Positions 43,645 through 52,267 of a DNA stretch of 64,000 bases are shown in pieces. The stretch is from positions 1 through 64,000 of the forward strand of contig JAJNBG010000013.1 of assembly GCA_021155905.1 (NCBI GenBank), in the 5' to 3' direction. Below the pieces are notes generated by a model. That model saw only the letters and a program-made list of their open reading frames with translations. It was not told the origin of the DNA and did no database searches. This stretch comes from Bacteroidota bacterium (GTDB lineage: Bacteria; Bacteroidota; Bacteroidia; B-17B0; Aurantibacillaceae). The position numbers were made by a program, and so were the translations under genes. The first letter of the stretch is position 1. Every line of letters begins with the position of its first letter.

Positions 43645-46600
43645 ATGATCCGTCTTTACTTTATTATATTATCTTTTTTATTTTGCTACTCTTCTATAGC
43701 TCAGATTACCGAAAATTTCAGTGATGGAGATTATACTGCAAACCCAACCTGGACGGTAAGTTCGGCGACAGATTTTTCTGTAAATGCCGGGCAATTAAAG
43801 TCCGCAAATACCACCAGCAATACCAGTTTCTATATCAGTACCACCAATACCCTCAGTTCAAACTGCACCTGGGAGTTCTGGATGAACCTGCAATTTGCCA
43901 CCTCGGGCTCCAATTATGTAGATGCGTATTTAATCTCTGATAATTCCAATTTATTAGCCTCTACCATCAATGGCTATTTTGTGAGGATAGGAAATACAGC
44001 CGATGATATTTCCTTATACAAGAGTTCTGCAGGCACACAATCTATTTTGATTGACGGTGTTAATGCCAGCGTGGCGAGTTCGTCCAATAACTTAATTAAA
44101 ATCAGAGTAACCCGAAACAGCAGCAATTTGTTTACCCTGGAGAGGGATATGACCGGAACAGGGACCGGCTATTTCACCGAGGGAACCATTACAGATGGAA
44201 CGTTTACCAATTCAACAGCTTTTGGTTTCGCGATTAAACAATCAACGTCCACTTTTTTCGGCAAACATGTGCTTGATGACATCACCATTGCACCAATTGT
44301 TTTGGACGTAACGCCTCCGAATATTGCGAGTACCAGTGTGATATCCAATACACAATTGGATGTCCTGTTTAATGAGGCTGTTGATATAGCGTCGGCGCAA
44401 ACTGTTACAAATTATGTGGTTGATAACAGTATCGGAAATCCAAACGCTGCCAACAGAGATGCTTCTAATTTTGCTCTTGTTCATTTATCATTTACAAATC
44501 CGTTTTCAAATGCTGTGGTTAATACATTGACTGTTTCAGGGATTCAGGATTTATCTCTGAATACCATATCCACTGCGACAGCTAACTTTACTTATATCGC
44601 GCCGGTGACAGTTGGTTATAAAGATATTGTGATCAATGAATTGTTTGCTGACCCCTCACCGGTTATTAATCTGACCAATGCTGAGTTTGTGGAATTATAT
44701 AACCGGAGCAGTAATACGTTCAATCTGAATGGACTGAAACTCGCAGACAGTTATACCGCTACCGGAGCAACCCTGGGAAATTATGTGATGGCGCCAAACA
44801 GTTATGTGATCATTTGTCCTGTAACGGACACTGCTCAATTCACTGCTTTGGGATATACCAATAAGTTGGGGGTGAGTTCCTTTCCTTCTTTAAACAATGC
44901 CGGTGATAATATCTATTTAAAAACAAATGCCGGGTTATTAATTGATAGTGTAAATTACAAAGACACCTGGTATAAAGACGCGGTGAAAAAGAACGGTGGA
45001 TATACACTTGAACAAATTAATCCGAATTTAAGCTCCGCGTGTTCTCAAATCAATAACTGGATCGCTTCAAACGATGCGGATGGCGGAACACCCGGCTTTG
45101 TGAATTCCGTATTTTCTTTAGCTCCCGATGTGATTGCCCCTAAAATCACTTCCGTAAATGTTTCCGACTCTATGCATATCTCCGTTTGTTTTGATGATGC
45201 TATTTCTTCTTCCCAATTATCAGTGATTTCAAACTATTCTATAACTGGTATTGGATCGCCCACACTTGCGGTTGCGTCATCTGATAATATGTGTGTGACA
45301 CTTTCATTGGCTGCGAAATTAGTGAACGCGACCAATTACACAATCACTATCTCAGGTATTACGGATTGCAGTGGAAATACCTTATCTCCAAACAGCAAAG
45401 CTTTCTCACACTATAAAGCAAAACCTTATGACGTAGTGATTAATGAATTAATGCCGGATCCGGATCCGAGTATCGCATTGCCTGCAGAAGAATATGTGGA
45501 ATTAAAAAACAGGACCAATTTCAGCATCAATTTAAAAAACTGGAGTTTCTCGACGCCCACAACATCTAAAAATTTACCGGATATTACTATTGCCCCAAAT
45601 GGATATGTGGTATTAGCCGGTAGCGGTGCACAGAGTGTGTTTTTCAATAATTTTAATATCACGGTTTATGAAATTACCAGCTTTCCTTCTTTGTTGAATG
45701 ATGGCACTACTATTACGCTCAGGGACACAAACGACGTTGTGATCAGTTCAGTTAGCTATTCTTCGAGCTGGTATAACGATAACAATAAAAGTGATGGAGG
45801 ATGGAGCCTGGAACAAATTGATGCCAACAATCCATGTGGCGGACAAAGTAACTGGCATGCGAGTAATCACCCTAACGGAGGTACGCCCGCCTATCCAAAC
45901 TCAGTCGCAGCAACAAATCCCGATCTGTCTTCACCGGCATTGGATCGTGCCGTAGTTGTAAACGCGGATAGTATTATTTTAATTTTTAATGAAGCTCTGG
46001 ATAGTCTTACCCTTTCAAATCCTTTGAATTATACGTTTGATAATGGCCTCACTTCACCGACTTATGTAAAAGCCATAGCGCCGGAGTTTAAAAAAGTGAT
46101 CCTGAAATTATCGTCGTCCATGCAAACGGGAATTATTTACAATGTCACTGTTTTAAGTGGCGTAACCGACTGTGTAGGAAACTCCTTAATTAACGGAACC
46201 TCGGCTTTTGCCTTACCGGAACCCCCGGCACCAAATGATGTGGTTATCAATGAAGTTTTGTTTGATCCGAATACCGGTGGCTATGATTTTGTGGAACTCT
46301 ACAACCGAAGCAACAAGACAATCAATTTAAAAGATCTTCGCATTGGCTCAATGGATACATTAACAGGTGCTTTAGAAGATACTGAGATTATTACAGAAGA
46401 GGGCTTTTTATTATTTCCTGAAAGTTATTTAGTCATCAGTGAAAATGGAACTGCCATTAAACAACAATACAGCACCCCTAACCCAAATGGATTTTTAGAT
46501 ATTGCCGATCTTCCGAGCATGAACACAGACGATGATGTGGTCACCTTAAGTGACGCCTCTTTTACAGTGATCGATAATTTTAAGTATACCAGTAAAATGC

Positions 46601-47073
46601 ACTTCCCTTTATTAGTTGGCACCAAGGGCGTATCATTAGAACGGATTGATTTCAACCGGCCAACGGAAGATAAAACGAACTGGAACAGTGCGTCGGAAGG
46701 CGTTGGCTTTGCAACGCCCGCTTATCGTAACTCACAGTATTTACAGGCAGATGGCGGAAGTGGGGTTTCCATCCAAAATCCTTTGTTCTCTCCGGATAAC
46801 GATGGTTATAATGATGTGTTAAACATCAGTTATAAACTGGACGAATCAGGCAAGGCAGCCAATATTTTTATATACGACAGCAGGGGAAGACAGGTCAGGC
46901 ATTTGGTACGTAATGAGCAACTGTCTATTGAAGGTGTCATCAGTTGGAATGGCATTAACGATGATAACGAAAAAGCACCGATTGGAATTTATGTGGTGTA
47001 CGTAGAATTATTTAATCTCGACGGAAAAATAAACAAGTATAAATTAAGCTGTACTCTTGCCGGAAAATTGTAA
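43645..47073 (+). CDS. Large secreted protein with three lamin-tail domains and T9SS-type C-terminal domain
   Basis: 1142 residues. Signal peptide to SSIAQI. An N-terminal lectin/LamG-like domain (about 25-220, ENFSDGDYTANPTWTVSS...). Then alternating Ig-like (Big_5 type: LDVLFNEAVDIASAQTVTNYVV) and lamin-tail domains. The three lamin-tail starts are DIVINELFADPSPVINLTNAEFVELYN, DVVINELMPDPDPSIALPAEEYVELKN and DVVINEVLFDPNTGGYDFVELYN. The C-terminus (PLFSPDNDGYNDVLNI, IFIYDSRGRQVRHL, WNGINDDNEKAPIGIYVVYVELF) is a FlgD-like, gliding-associated type of sorting domain. It is exported and surface-exposed; ligand unknown. The stop TAA is directly followed by the comF ATG, so the two are on one transcript. 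Confidence 0.9.
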   Translation: MIRLYFIILSFLFCYSSIAQITENFSDGDYTANPTWTVSSATDFSVNAGQLKSANTTSNTSFYISTTNTLSSNCTWEFWMNLQFATSGSNYVDAYLISDNSNLLASTINGYFVRIGNTADDISLYKSSAGTQSILIDGVNASVASSSNNLIKIRVTRNSSNLFTLERDMTGTGTGYFTEGTITDGTFTNSTAFGFAIKQSTSTFFGKHVLDDITIAPIVLDVTPPNIASTSVISNTQLDVLFNEAVDIASAQTVTNYVVDNSIGNPNAANRDASNFALVHLSFTNPFSNAVVNTLTVSGIQDLSLNTISTATANFTYIAPVTVGYKDIVINELFADPSPVINLTNAEFVELYNRSSNTFNLNGLKLADSYTATGATLGNYVMAPNSYVIICPVTDTAQFTALGYTNKLGVSSFPSLNNAGDNIYLKTNAGLLIDSVNYKDTWYKDAVKKNGGYTLEQINPNLSSACSQINNWIASNDADGGTPGFVNSVFSLAPDVIAPKITSVNVSDSMHISVCFDDAISSSQLSVISNYSITGIGSPTLAVASSDNMCVTLSLAAKLVNATNYTITISGITDCSGNTLSPNSKAFSHYKAKPYDVVINELMPDPDPSIALPAEEYVELKNRTNFSINLKNWSFSTPTTSKNLPDITIAPNGYVVLAGSGAQSVFFNNFNITVYEITSFPSLLNDGTTITLRDTNDVVISSVSYSSSWYNDNNKSDGGWSLEQIDANNPCGGQSNWHASNHPNGGTPAYPNSVAATNPDLSSPALDRAVVVNADSIILIFNEALDSLTLSNPLNYTFDNGLTSPTYVKAIAPEFKKVILKLSSSMQTGIIYNVTVLSGVTDCVGNSLINGTSAFALPEPPAPNDVVINEVLFDPNTGGYDFVELYNRSNKTINLKDLRIGSMDTLTGALEDTEIITEEGFLLFPESYLVISENGTAIKQQYSTPNPNGFLDIADLPSMNTDDDVVTLSDASFTVIDNFKYTSKMHFPLLVGTKGVSLERIDFNRPTEDKTNWNSASEGVGFATPAYRNSQYLQADGGSGVSIQNPLFSPDNDGYNDVLNISYKLDESGKAANIFIYDSRGRQVRHLVRNEQLSIEGVISWNGINDDNEKAPIGIYVVYVELFNLDGKINKYKLSCTLAGKL

Positions 47074-47757
47074 ATGCTTCAGGATTTCCTATCGCTGATA
47101 TATCCCCGTAATTGTGTTGCCTGCGGAAATTCATTGTTCAGGCACGAAGACCAGGTTTGTAATTACTGCTATTCTAATTTGCCTAAAACCAATTTTCATA
47201 AGCAAAGCCGTAACCCGGTAGATGCTTTGTTTTATGGACGAACACCTCTTTTGTCAGCCAGCAGTTTTTATCTGTTCCAAAAGAAAGGGAGTATCCAGAA
47301 AATACTGCATGCCATCAAATACAAACATAATAAAGATCTGGCCGTATTAGTAGGAAAATGGTATGCTGAAGATTTGAAAGAAGATCCCGTTTTCTCAAAG
47401 ACTGATTTTGTGATTCCGGTTCCTTTGCATTCCAAAAAATTTAAAATGCGTGGTTATAACCAGAGTGAAGAATTTGCCAGGGGTTTATCCGAAGGCATGA
47501 AAACTAATCTCAATACAAGTGTTTTAAAGCGAAAAGAATTCACCGAAACACAAACCAAAAAAAGTAAATATGAGCGTTGGGAAAATGTAGAAGATGTCTT
47601 TGAACTCGTTGTCCCGGAAACCTTTAAAAATAAACACGTGGTTTTGGTAGATGATGTGATCACCACAGGCGCAACAATTGAGGCCTGTTGCCAGTTGTTG
47701 CATCAAATCGAAGGAATACAAATCAGCGTACTAAGTATTGCTTACGCGGATAAATAA
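47074..47757 (+). CDS. comF: ComF-family phosphoribosyltransferase-like protein
   Basis: 227 residues. N-terminal zinc finger with Cys14, Cys17, Cys29 and Cys32, then VIPVPLHSKKFKMRGYNQSEEFA (the ComF signature) and the PRPP-binding loop HVVLVDDVITTGATIEACC. ComF proteins are cytoplasmic and tied to DNA uptake in competent bacteria and to nucleotide scavenging; the exact biochemistry is unsettled. The ATG abuts the stop of the secreted lamin-tail protein gene. That coupling does not suggest a shared function. Confidence 0.92.
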   Translation: MLQDFLSLIYPRNCVACGNSLFRHEDQVCNYCYSNLPKTNFHKQSRNPVDALFYGRTPLLSASSFYLFQKKGSIQKILHAIKYKHNKDLAVLVGKWYAEDLKEDPVFSKTDFVIPVPLHSKKFKMRGYNQSEEFARGLSEGMKTNLNTSVLKRKEFTETQTKKSKYERWENVEDVFELVVPETFKNKHVVLVDDVITTGATIEACCQLLHQIEGIQISVLSIAYADK

Positions 47758-47759
47758 CA

Positions 47760-48821
47760 TTAAAGTTCAAAATATAACTTGTTTATTTTATCACAATAGG
47801 TTTCCAGACTGAATTTGGGAATTGATGCTCTTGCATGATCAGATAAATATTGATACTGAATTGTATTCATTGCGTTGACCTCAATAATTCTTTGTTTGAA
47901 ATCTTCAGGAGAAGAACATATAAAACCGTTTTTGCCATGTTCAACAAATAAATTGTTTTCCGGAATGTCAACACTTAACACCGGCACTCCATTATTCATA
48001 TATTGCTTTGCTTTAAACGCTGATTTTGATCGTTGCATTTCATTATCCACTAAGGTCGCTATGCCAACATCAAAATTAGAAATTCGCTTTTGAATATCGG
48101 CTTCATCATTCCAATTAATAGTTTGTGGCATTTCTAAAACGACGTTTCTAAACTCTTTAAAATAATTTACAAGAAACTCATATTCACTTTTGTCTGCTAC
48201 ACCAAGTAAGACTAACTTCACTTTAAACGGCAGGTTCTTTAAACAAGGAAAAAATGAAGTTGTGAGACTCAGTTTATGATCTCCGCCGAATCCACCGATC
48301 CAGCCAATTGTAAATAATTCATTTTTTTTGTTCTTAACTATATGCAGATCTGGTGTAGAAGAGGTATTTAGAATGATGTTATGGTTATACTTTGAAAGGT
48401 TCTTCAATAATTCATTACTCCCCACTGATATTTTAGAACAATTTTTAGAAAAATAATAAATTGTGTCAGGCGGGTATTCTAAATAATCGGCATCGTCAAT
48501 GTCATAAACGGAATTTCGTTTTCTTACTTTTACTAGTAATTTCAGAAGGTTCGCATAAATGAAATTAGAATTCAGGCGTTGCACAACAATAATAGAACCC
48601 GGTTTTTTGAAAAACAAAGCTGAAAAGTAAGCTCTGACAAAAAAGAGAATCCTGAGCGGTTTGTAGCTGGGATATATAAAATAAGATTCTATAAGCGAAT
48701 GTTCCCTTAAAAAATCTAAAGCGTATTTACCTCTATATCTTACGCTTGGGGAAACAAGATTATAATGGGCAAACCAGTAAATGAATTTTAACTCAGATTT
48801 CCTGTATTTTTCAGTTTCCAT
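47760..48821 (-). CDS. GT-B family glycosyltransferase (GT4-like)
   Basis: 353 residues. The N-terminal half is LKFIYWFAHYNLVSPSVRYRGKYALDFLREH, VYDIDDADYL. The C-terminal Rossmann domain has TIGWIGGFGGDHKL, VKLVLLGVADKSEYEFL, FDVGIATLVDNEMQRSKSAFKAKQYMNNGVPVLSVDIPENNLFVEHGKNGFI. The last block carries the family nucleotide-sugar features (K-x-x-x-Y, G-x-P-V). It probably builds a cell-surface polysaccharide or glycoprotein glycan in the cytoplasm. Acceptor and donor unknown. It is isolated from other glycan genes, converging with comF (2 bp between stops). Confidence 0.85.
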   Translation of the reverse strand: METEKYRKSELKFIYWFAHYNLVSPSVRYRGKYALDFLREHSLIESYFIYPSYKPLRILFFVRAYFSALFFKKPGSIIVVQRLNSNFIYANLLKLLVKVRKRNSVYDIDDADYLEYPPDTIYYFSKNCSKISVGSNELLKNLSKYNHNIILNTSSTPDLHIVKNKKNELFTIGWIGGFGGDHKLSLTTSFFPCLKNLPFKVKLVLLGVADKSEYEFLVNYFKEFRNVVLEMPQTINWNDEADIQKRISNFDVGIATLVDNEMQRSKSAFKAKQYMNNGVPVLSVDIPENNLFVEHGKNGFICSSPEDFKQRIIEVNAMNTIQYQYLSDHARASIPKFSLETYCDKINKLYFEL

Positions 48822-48870
48822 TAGATGTCGTCCGGGAAATCTTTAAATTTTAATTATTTGCTTGATTAGC

Positions 48871-49500
48871 TTACATTGCCTCACTCACAACCTCTTTCAC
48901 AGCGTCAGGCAGTAAACGTTTCAATAACGCTTCGATGCCTGCTTTTAAAGTCATGGTACTGCTTGGACAACCGCTACAGGCACCGCGCATCTGTACAGTC
49001 ACAACGCCATCTTTCAGTTCTTTAAACGTGATCAATCCCCCATCGGATTCTACAGCCGGGCGAATGTATTGATCCAAAATCTCGATGATCTTGGCTTCTA
49101 CTTCGTCCTTAGCCGCTACGTGCTGGGTGTTGATGATTTTTTTTTCAGTAAATGTATTATCCACAGCCACTTCCTGTTCCGGTAAAGCGGTTACAATTAG
49201 GTTTCCTTTATTCAAATAATCATTGATGAAGATGCGCAATTCCAGGCTGATGTCATCCCAGTCAACGTTATCTGTTTTTGTGATGGTAATGTAATTAGAA
49301 GAAATAAAAATCGTTTTTACAAAAGGGAACTGAAATAACTGTTTGGCTATGGGAGCTGTTTGAGTTTCACTAATGCTTTTATATTCAGCTGAGGCGCCTT
49401 TTTGTTTAATCAACACTTTATTGGCAATAAATTTCATCGAAGCCGGATTTGGTGTGGCTTCTATATATATGGTGTAAGGTACTTCTACTTCGTTTTCCAT
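48871..49500 (-). CDS. Nfu-type iron-sulfur scaffold (NifU C-terminal domain) protein
   Basis: 209 residues from the ATG at 49500 (MENEVEVPYTIYIEATPNPASMKFIANK). The N-terminal Nfu_N domain with TPNPASMKF is followed by the NifU-like domain at about 125-205 with YIRPAVESDGGLITF and the Cys pair in RGACSGCPSSTMTLK. It is a carrier of 4Fe-4S clusters to target proteins. A longer frame to 49527 starts with nine extra residues of no obvious value. It is a single gene. Confidence 0.93.
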   Translation of the reverse strand: MENEVEVPYTIYIEATPNPASMKFIANKVLIKQKGASAEYKSISETQTAPIAKQLFQFPFVKTIFISSNYITITKTDNVDWDDISLELRIFINDYLNKGNLIVTALPEQEVAVDNTFTEKKIINTQHVAAKDEVEAKIIEILDQYIRPAVESDGGLITFKELKDGVVTVQMRGACSGCPSSTMTLKAGIEALLKRLLPDAVKEVVSEAM

Positions 49501-49559
49501 GGGAATTAATTTTGCACAAAGATACAACTTAATGGACTTATTTTTTACTTAATTTATGT

Positions 49560-49635
49560 GAATCTCGCGCGAATCACACAGATATGAGCAGATCATAAAT
49601 CTGTCGCATCAGCGGGATCAGCGGGAAAGTTGCTT
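49560..49635. repeat. Degenerate intergenic repeat-like stretch (direct and inverted motifs)
   Basis: Contains an inverted motif near 49579-49606 (ACAGATATGA with TCATAAATCTGT, two-base bulge) and the direct repeat ATCAGCGGG twice at about 49607-49625. Together with the stretch at 60306-60372 it looks like the CGCAGAT/CAGCGGGA-type intergenic repeats that I recall from other Bacteroidota genomes. Only one or two copies are in this window, so repeat status is inferred. Confidence 0.4.
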
Positions 49636-49699
49636 ACCTTGAAGAATTCTACCTAAATCAGACTTTTTCGTATATTTATTTCAACTAAAACTGACCCTT

Positions 49700-50173
49700 A
49701 TGAAAAAGATTTTATTCTCAATTGCGACAATTATTACGCTGTCTGCAACTGCACAAACTACTATTAGCTTTAACCCAAGAACGGGAGATGCGGAAATGGA
49801 TGCTAGCCTGAAAAATATCAATGTAAAAGCACAAGCCGACTTGCCTCTTTTTAAAAGCGAGTTATCGGCGAGTTTCCAGATTGGCGTGCCAAAAATTAAC
49901 GTCTTATTACAAACCATGGCTCCCGCTGACGTATACATGGCTGCGGAAATGGCGAATATCCTCAATAAACCAGTTGAAACCGTTGCTGATTCCTACAAGA
50001 AGAATAAAGACAAGGGCTGGGGACAAATTGCCAAAGAACTGGGTATTAAACCCGGATCAAAAGAATTCCATGAGATGAAAGCCAGGTTTAAAAGCAAAGG
50101 AAATAAAAGTGATAAAGGTGGAAAAGGAAATTCCGGGTCGCACGGTAATGGCAAAGGAAAGGGTAAAAAGTAA
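49700..50173 (+). CDS. Secreted protein of unknown function with Gly/Lys-rich tail
   Basis: 157 residues. Signal peptide MKKILFSIATIITLSATAQ. The middle (DAEMDASLKNINVKAQADLPLFKSELSASFQIGVPKINVLLQTMAPADVYMAAEMANILNKPVETVADSYKKNKDKGWGQIAKELGIKPGSKEFHEMKAR) contains the motif GWG-x-IAKELGIKPGS-x-EFH. I recall this motif in small exported proteins of several proteobacteria and Bacteroidota without known function. The last 25 residues are G/K/S/N-rich (GGKGNSGSHGNGKGKGKK) and strongly basic, so they may bind acidic polymer or surface. It is upstream of asnS by 94 bp but unrelated. Confidence 0.75.
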   Translation: MKKILFSIATIITLSATAQTTISFNPRTGDAEMDASLKNINVKAQADLPLFKSELSASFQIGVPKINVLLQTMAPADVYMAAEMANILNKPVETVADSYKKNKDKGWGQIAKELGIKPGSKEFHEMKARFKSKGNKSDKGGKGNSGSHGNGKGKGKK

Positions 50174-50267
50174 CGCTTTCACAAAATCTGCCTTGCTTAT
50201 ATAAAAAGCATTTAATCTGTTTTAATCTCTATTTTTTTTTATCTTCATGCCTTCAAATTTCAAGGCT

Positions 50268-51716
50268 ATGACTCGTATAAAAATTAAGGAAACCCTAAAA
50301 GGAAATCTGGTTGATCAAACCATTAATGTAAAAGGATGGGTGCGGACTTTTCGTAACAATTCTTTTATTGCCATTAATGATGGTTCCTGCATTAATAATA
50401 TACAGGCGGTAGTTAATTTTGAAACTACTAGTCCTGAAACTTTAAAACGCATTACCGCAGGTGCCTGCGTGGGCGTAACCGGTAAACTGGTTGCTTCCCA
50501 GGGTAAAGGCCAGACTGTTGAAATCATTGTTTCTGAACTGGAGATTTATGGCGATGCTGAAGCAGATGTTACCAAACCAAATTCATATCCATTACAACCA
50601 AAAGCGCACTCTTTAGAATATTTAAGAGAGATCGCGCATTTACGTTTTCGTACCAATACTTTCGGCGCTATTTTCAGGGTACGCCATACCTTAGCGTATG
50701 CGATCCATAAATTTTTTAATGACAAGGGATTTGTTTACATGCACACACCGATCATTACCAGCAGCGATGCAGAAGGTGCCGGTGAAATGTTTCGCGTTTC
50801 GACACTGGACCCTAAAAACCCACCGCTAACAGAATCAGGTGAAATTGATTACAAACAGGATTTTTTTGGTAAGTCAACGAACTTGACGGTTTCCGGACAG
50901 TTAGAAGGTGAATTAGCGGCCATGGCATTCAGCGATGTATATACGTTTGGTCCAACGTTCCGTGCGGAGAATTCAAACACGACCCGTCACTTAGCGGAGT
51001 TCTGGATGATTGAACCGGAGATGGCCTTTTATGATTTGAAAGATAATATGGCTTTGGCAGAAGAAATGCTGAAGTATGTGATCACCTATGCTTTAGATAA
51101 GAACAAGGAAGACATAGAATTTTTATCACAGCGTTTATTGGATGAGGAAAAAAATAAACCTCAGACAGAACGCAGTGAACTGAGCCTGATTGAAAAATTA
51201 AATTTCTGTTTAGGAAATGAGTTCGCTAAAATAACTTACACGGAAGCCATTGATATTTTACGCGAATCGAATCATAACAAGAAAAAGAAATTCCAGTACA
51301 TTATTGATTGCTGGGGTGCAGACTTACAAAGTGAGCACGAGCGTTATTTAGTGGAGAAGCATTTCAAGAAACCGGTGATCCTAACGGATTATCCGAAAGA
51401 CATCAAATCGTTTTACATGCGCATGAACGAAGATGGAAAAACAGTAGCCGCGATGGATATTCTTTTTCCGGGCATTGGTGAAATCATTGGTGGTTCTCAG
51501 CGTGAAGAACGTTTAGAAAAACTGGAGTCACGCATGAAGGATATGCATATTCCTACTGAAGAAATGAGCTGGTACCTTGACACGCGTCGTTTCGGTGCTT
51601 GTCCGCATGCAGGTTTTGGATTAGGCTTTGAGCGTTTGGTGTTATTTGTAACAGGTATGACGAATATCCGTGACGTCATTGCTTTCCCGAGATCGCCAAA
51701 TAACTGCGAGTTTTAG
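50268..51716 (+). CDS. asnS: Asparagine-tRNA ligase
   Basis: 482 residues from the ATG at 50268 ([15 protein letters not shown]). An in-frame ATG at 50247 gives seven extra residues without homology. OB-fold anticodon domain ([22 protein letters not shown]), then class II motifs: [22 protein letters not shown] (motif 2) and [27 protein letters not shown] (motif 3). The AsnRS C-terminus PRSPNNCEF is present. It charges tRNA-Asn. Confidence 0.97.
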   Translation: MTRIKIKETLKGNLVDQTINVKGWVRTFRNNSFIAINDGSCINNIQAVVNFETTSPETLKRITAGACVGVTGKLVASQGKGQTVEIIVSELEIYGDAEADVTKPNSYPLQPKAHSLEYLREIAHLRFRTNTFGAIFRVRHTLAYAIHKFFNDKGFVYMHTPIITSSDAEGAGEMFRVSTLDPKNPPLTESGEIDYKQDFFGKSTNLTVSGQLEGELAAMAFSDVYTFGPTFRAENSNTTRHLAEFWMIEPEMAFYDLKDNMALAEEMLKYVITYALDKNKEDIEFLSQRLLDEEKNKPQTERSELSLIEKLNFCLGNEFAKITYTEAIDILRESNHNKKKKFQYIIDCWGADLQSEHERYLVEKHFKKPVILTDYPKDIKSFYMRMNEDGKTVAAMDILFPGIGEIIGGSQREERLEKLESRMKDMHIPTEEMSWYLDTRRFGACPHAGFGLGFERLVLFVTGMTNIRDVIAFPRSPNNCEF

Positions 51717-51776
51717 ATTTCAACACAGAGACATGGAGTTTTTGAGGTCGCTGAGGATTTTCAGAACCGGCCCCGT

Positions 51777-52163
51777 TTATTTTTTAACTTTCGTGTAGTC
51801 TTTTTTCGCAGTAGCTTTTTTTGCAGCTTTCTGCGGCAACTGTTCCTGAATTTTTTCGACTGCTTTAGTTAGCTTCAAAATGGCGTGTGCTAAATCTGAG
51901 ACTTCCGCTTTGGTGGCGTAGCCATAGTCTGGTTTTATCTCTTTGATGTTTGCCGCTTGATTTTCATAATAAGCAAAGAAATCGTGATTCAGAACTTTAC
52001 TGATAGTTTGAAGCTGGCCGGTATCGATGGTTTCTTTCTCAAAAACCTTATAAGCCCCATTTCTCGTTAAATTGATTTTTTTAGCAAAATCTACAGTACT
52101 TAACGATGTTTTATCCAGAACCTCCTTGATTTTTTTACCGATATGAATACTTGCCTTTGACAT
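51777..52163 (-). CDS. XRE-type helix-turn-helix regulator of the adjacent type III R-M system
   Basis: 128 residues from the ATG at 52163 (MSKASIHIGKKIKEVLDKTSLSTVDFAKKINLTRNGAYKVFEKETIDTGQLQTISKVLNHDF). The N-terminal HTH_XRE domain covers about residues 1-65; its recognition helix is near residues 35-48. A predicted coiled coil follows (LAHAILKLTKAVEKIQEQ), then a Lys/Ala-rich basic tail (AAKKATAKKDYTKVKK). It is divergent from mod, with only 104 bp between the two ATGs, containing TGTATA/TATACA repeats. A controller role is thus likely, but this is inference from position. Its own promoter is in the same gap. Confidence 0.85.
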   Translation of the reverse strand: MSKASIHIGKKIKEVLDKTSLSTVDFAKKINLTRNGAYKVFEKETIDTGQLQTISKVLNHDFFAYYENQAANIKEIKPDYGYATKAEVSDLAHAILKLTKAVEKIQEQLPQKAAKKATAKKDYTKVKK

Positions 52164-52207
52164 TGCAGTAAAGTTGCCTCTTTCCACTGTATAATGGATT
52201 TTCTGAA

Positions 52208-52260
52208 TGTGTACTAAAAGTATACAAAGTGTATATAATTTTTATACATTTGGATACAGT
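52208..52260. promoter_or_regulatory. Candidate operator and -7 box between XRE regulator and mod
   Basis: The 104-bp divergent gap has several GTATA/TATAC half-sites: GTATAC at 52220-52225, then TGTATA (52230-52235) and TATACA (52243-52248) as an inverted repeat with 7 bp between. A perfect TAnnTTTG box, TACATTTG, lies at 52245-52252, overlapping the right half-site. A start near 52258 would leave a 10-base leader before the mod ATG at 52268. Binding there would block mod transcription. Confidence 0.55.
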
Positions 52261-52267
52261 ATTAAGT

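Noticed and set aside
51721..51770. CACAGAGACATGGAG-type stretch as a dispersed repeat
   Set aside because: It resembles intergenic repeats known to me, but has no internal symmetry and no second copy in the window.
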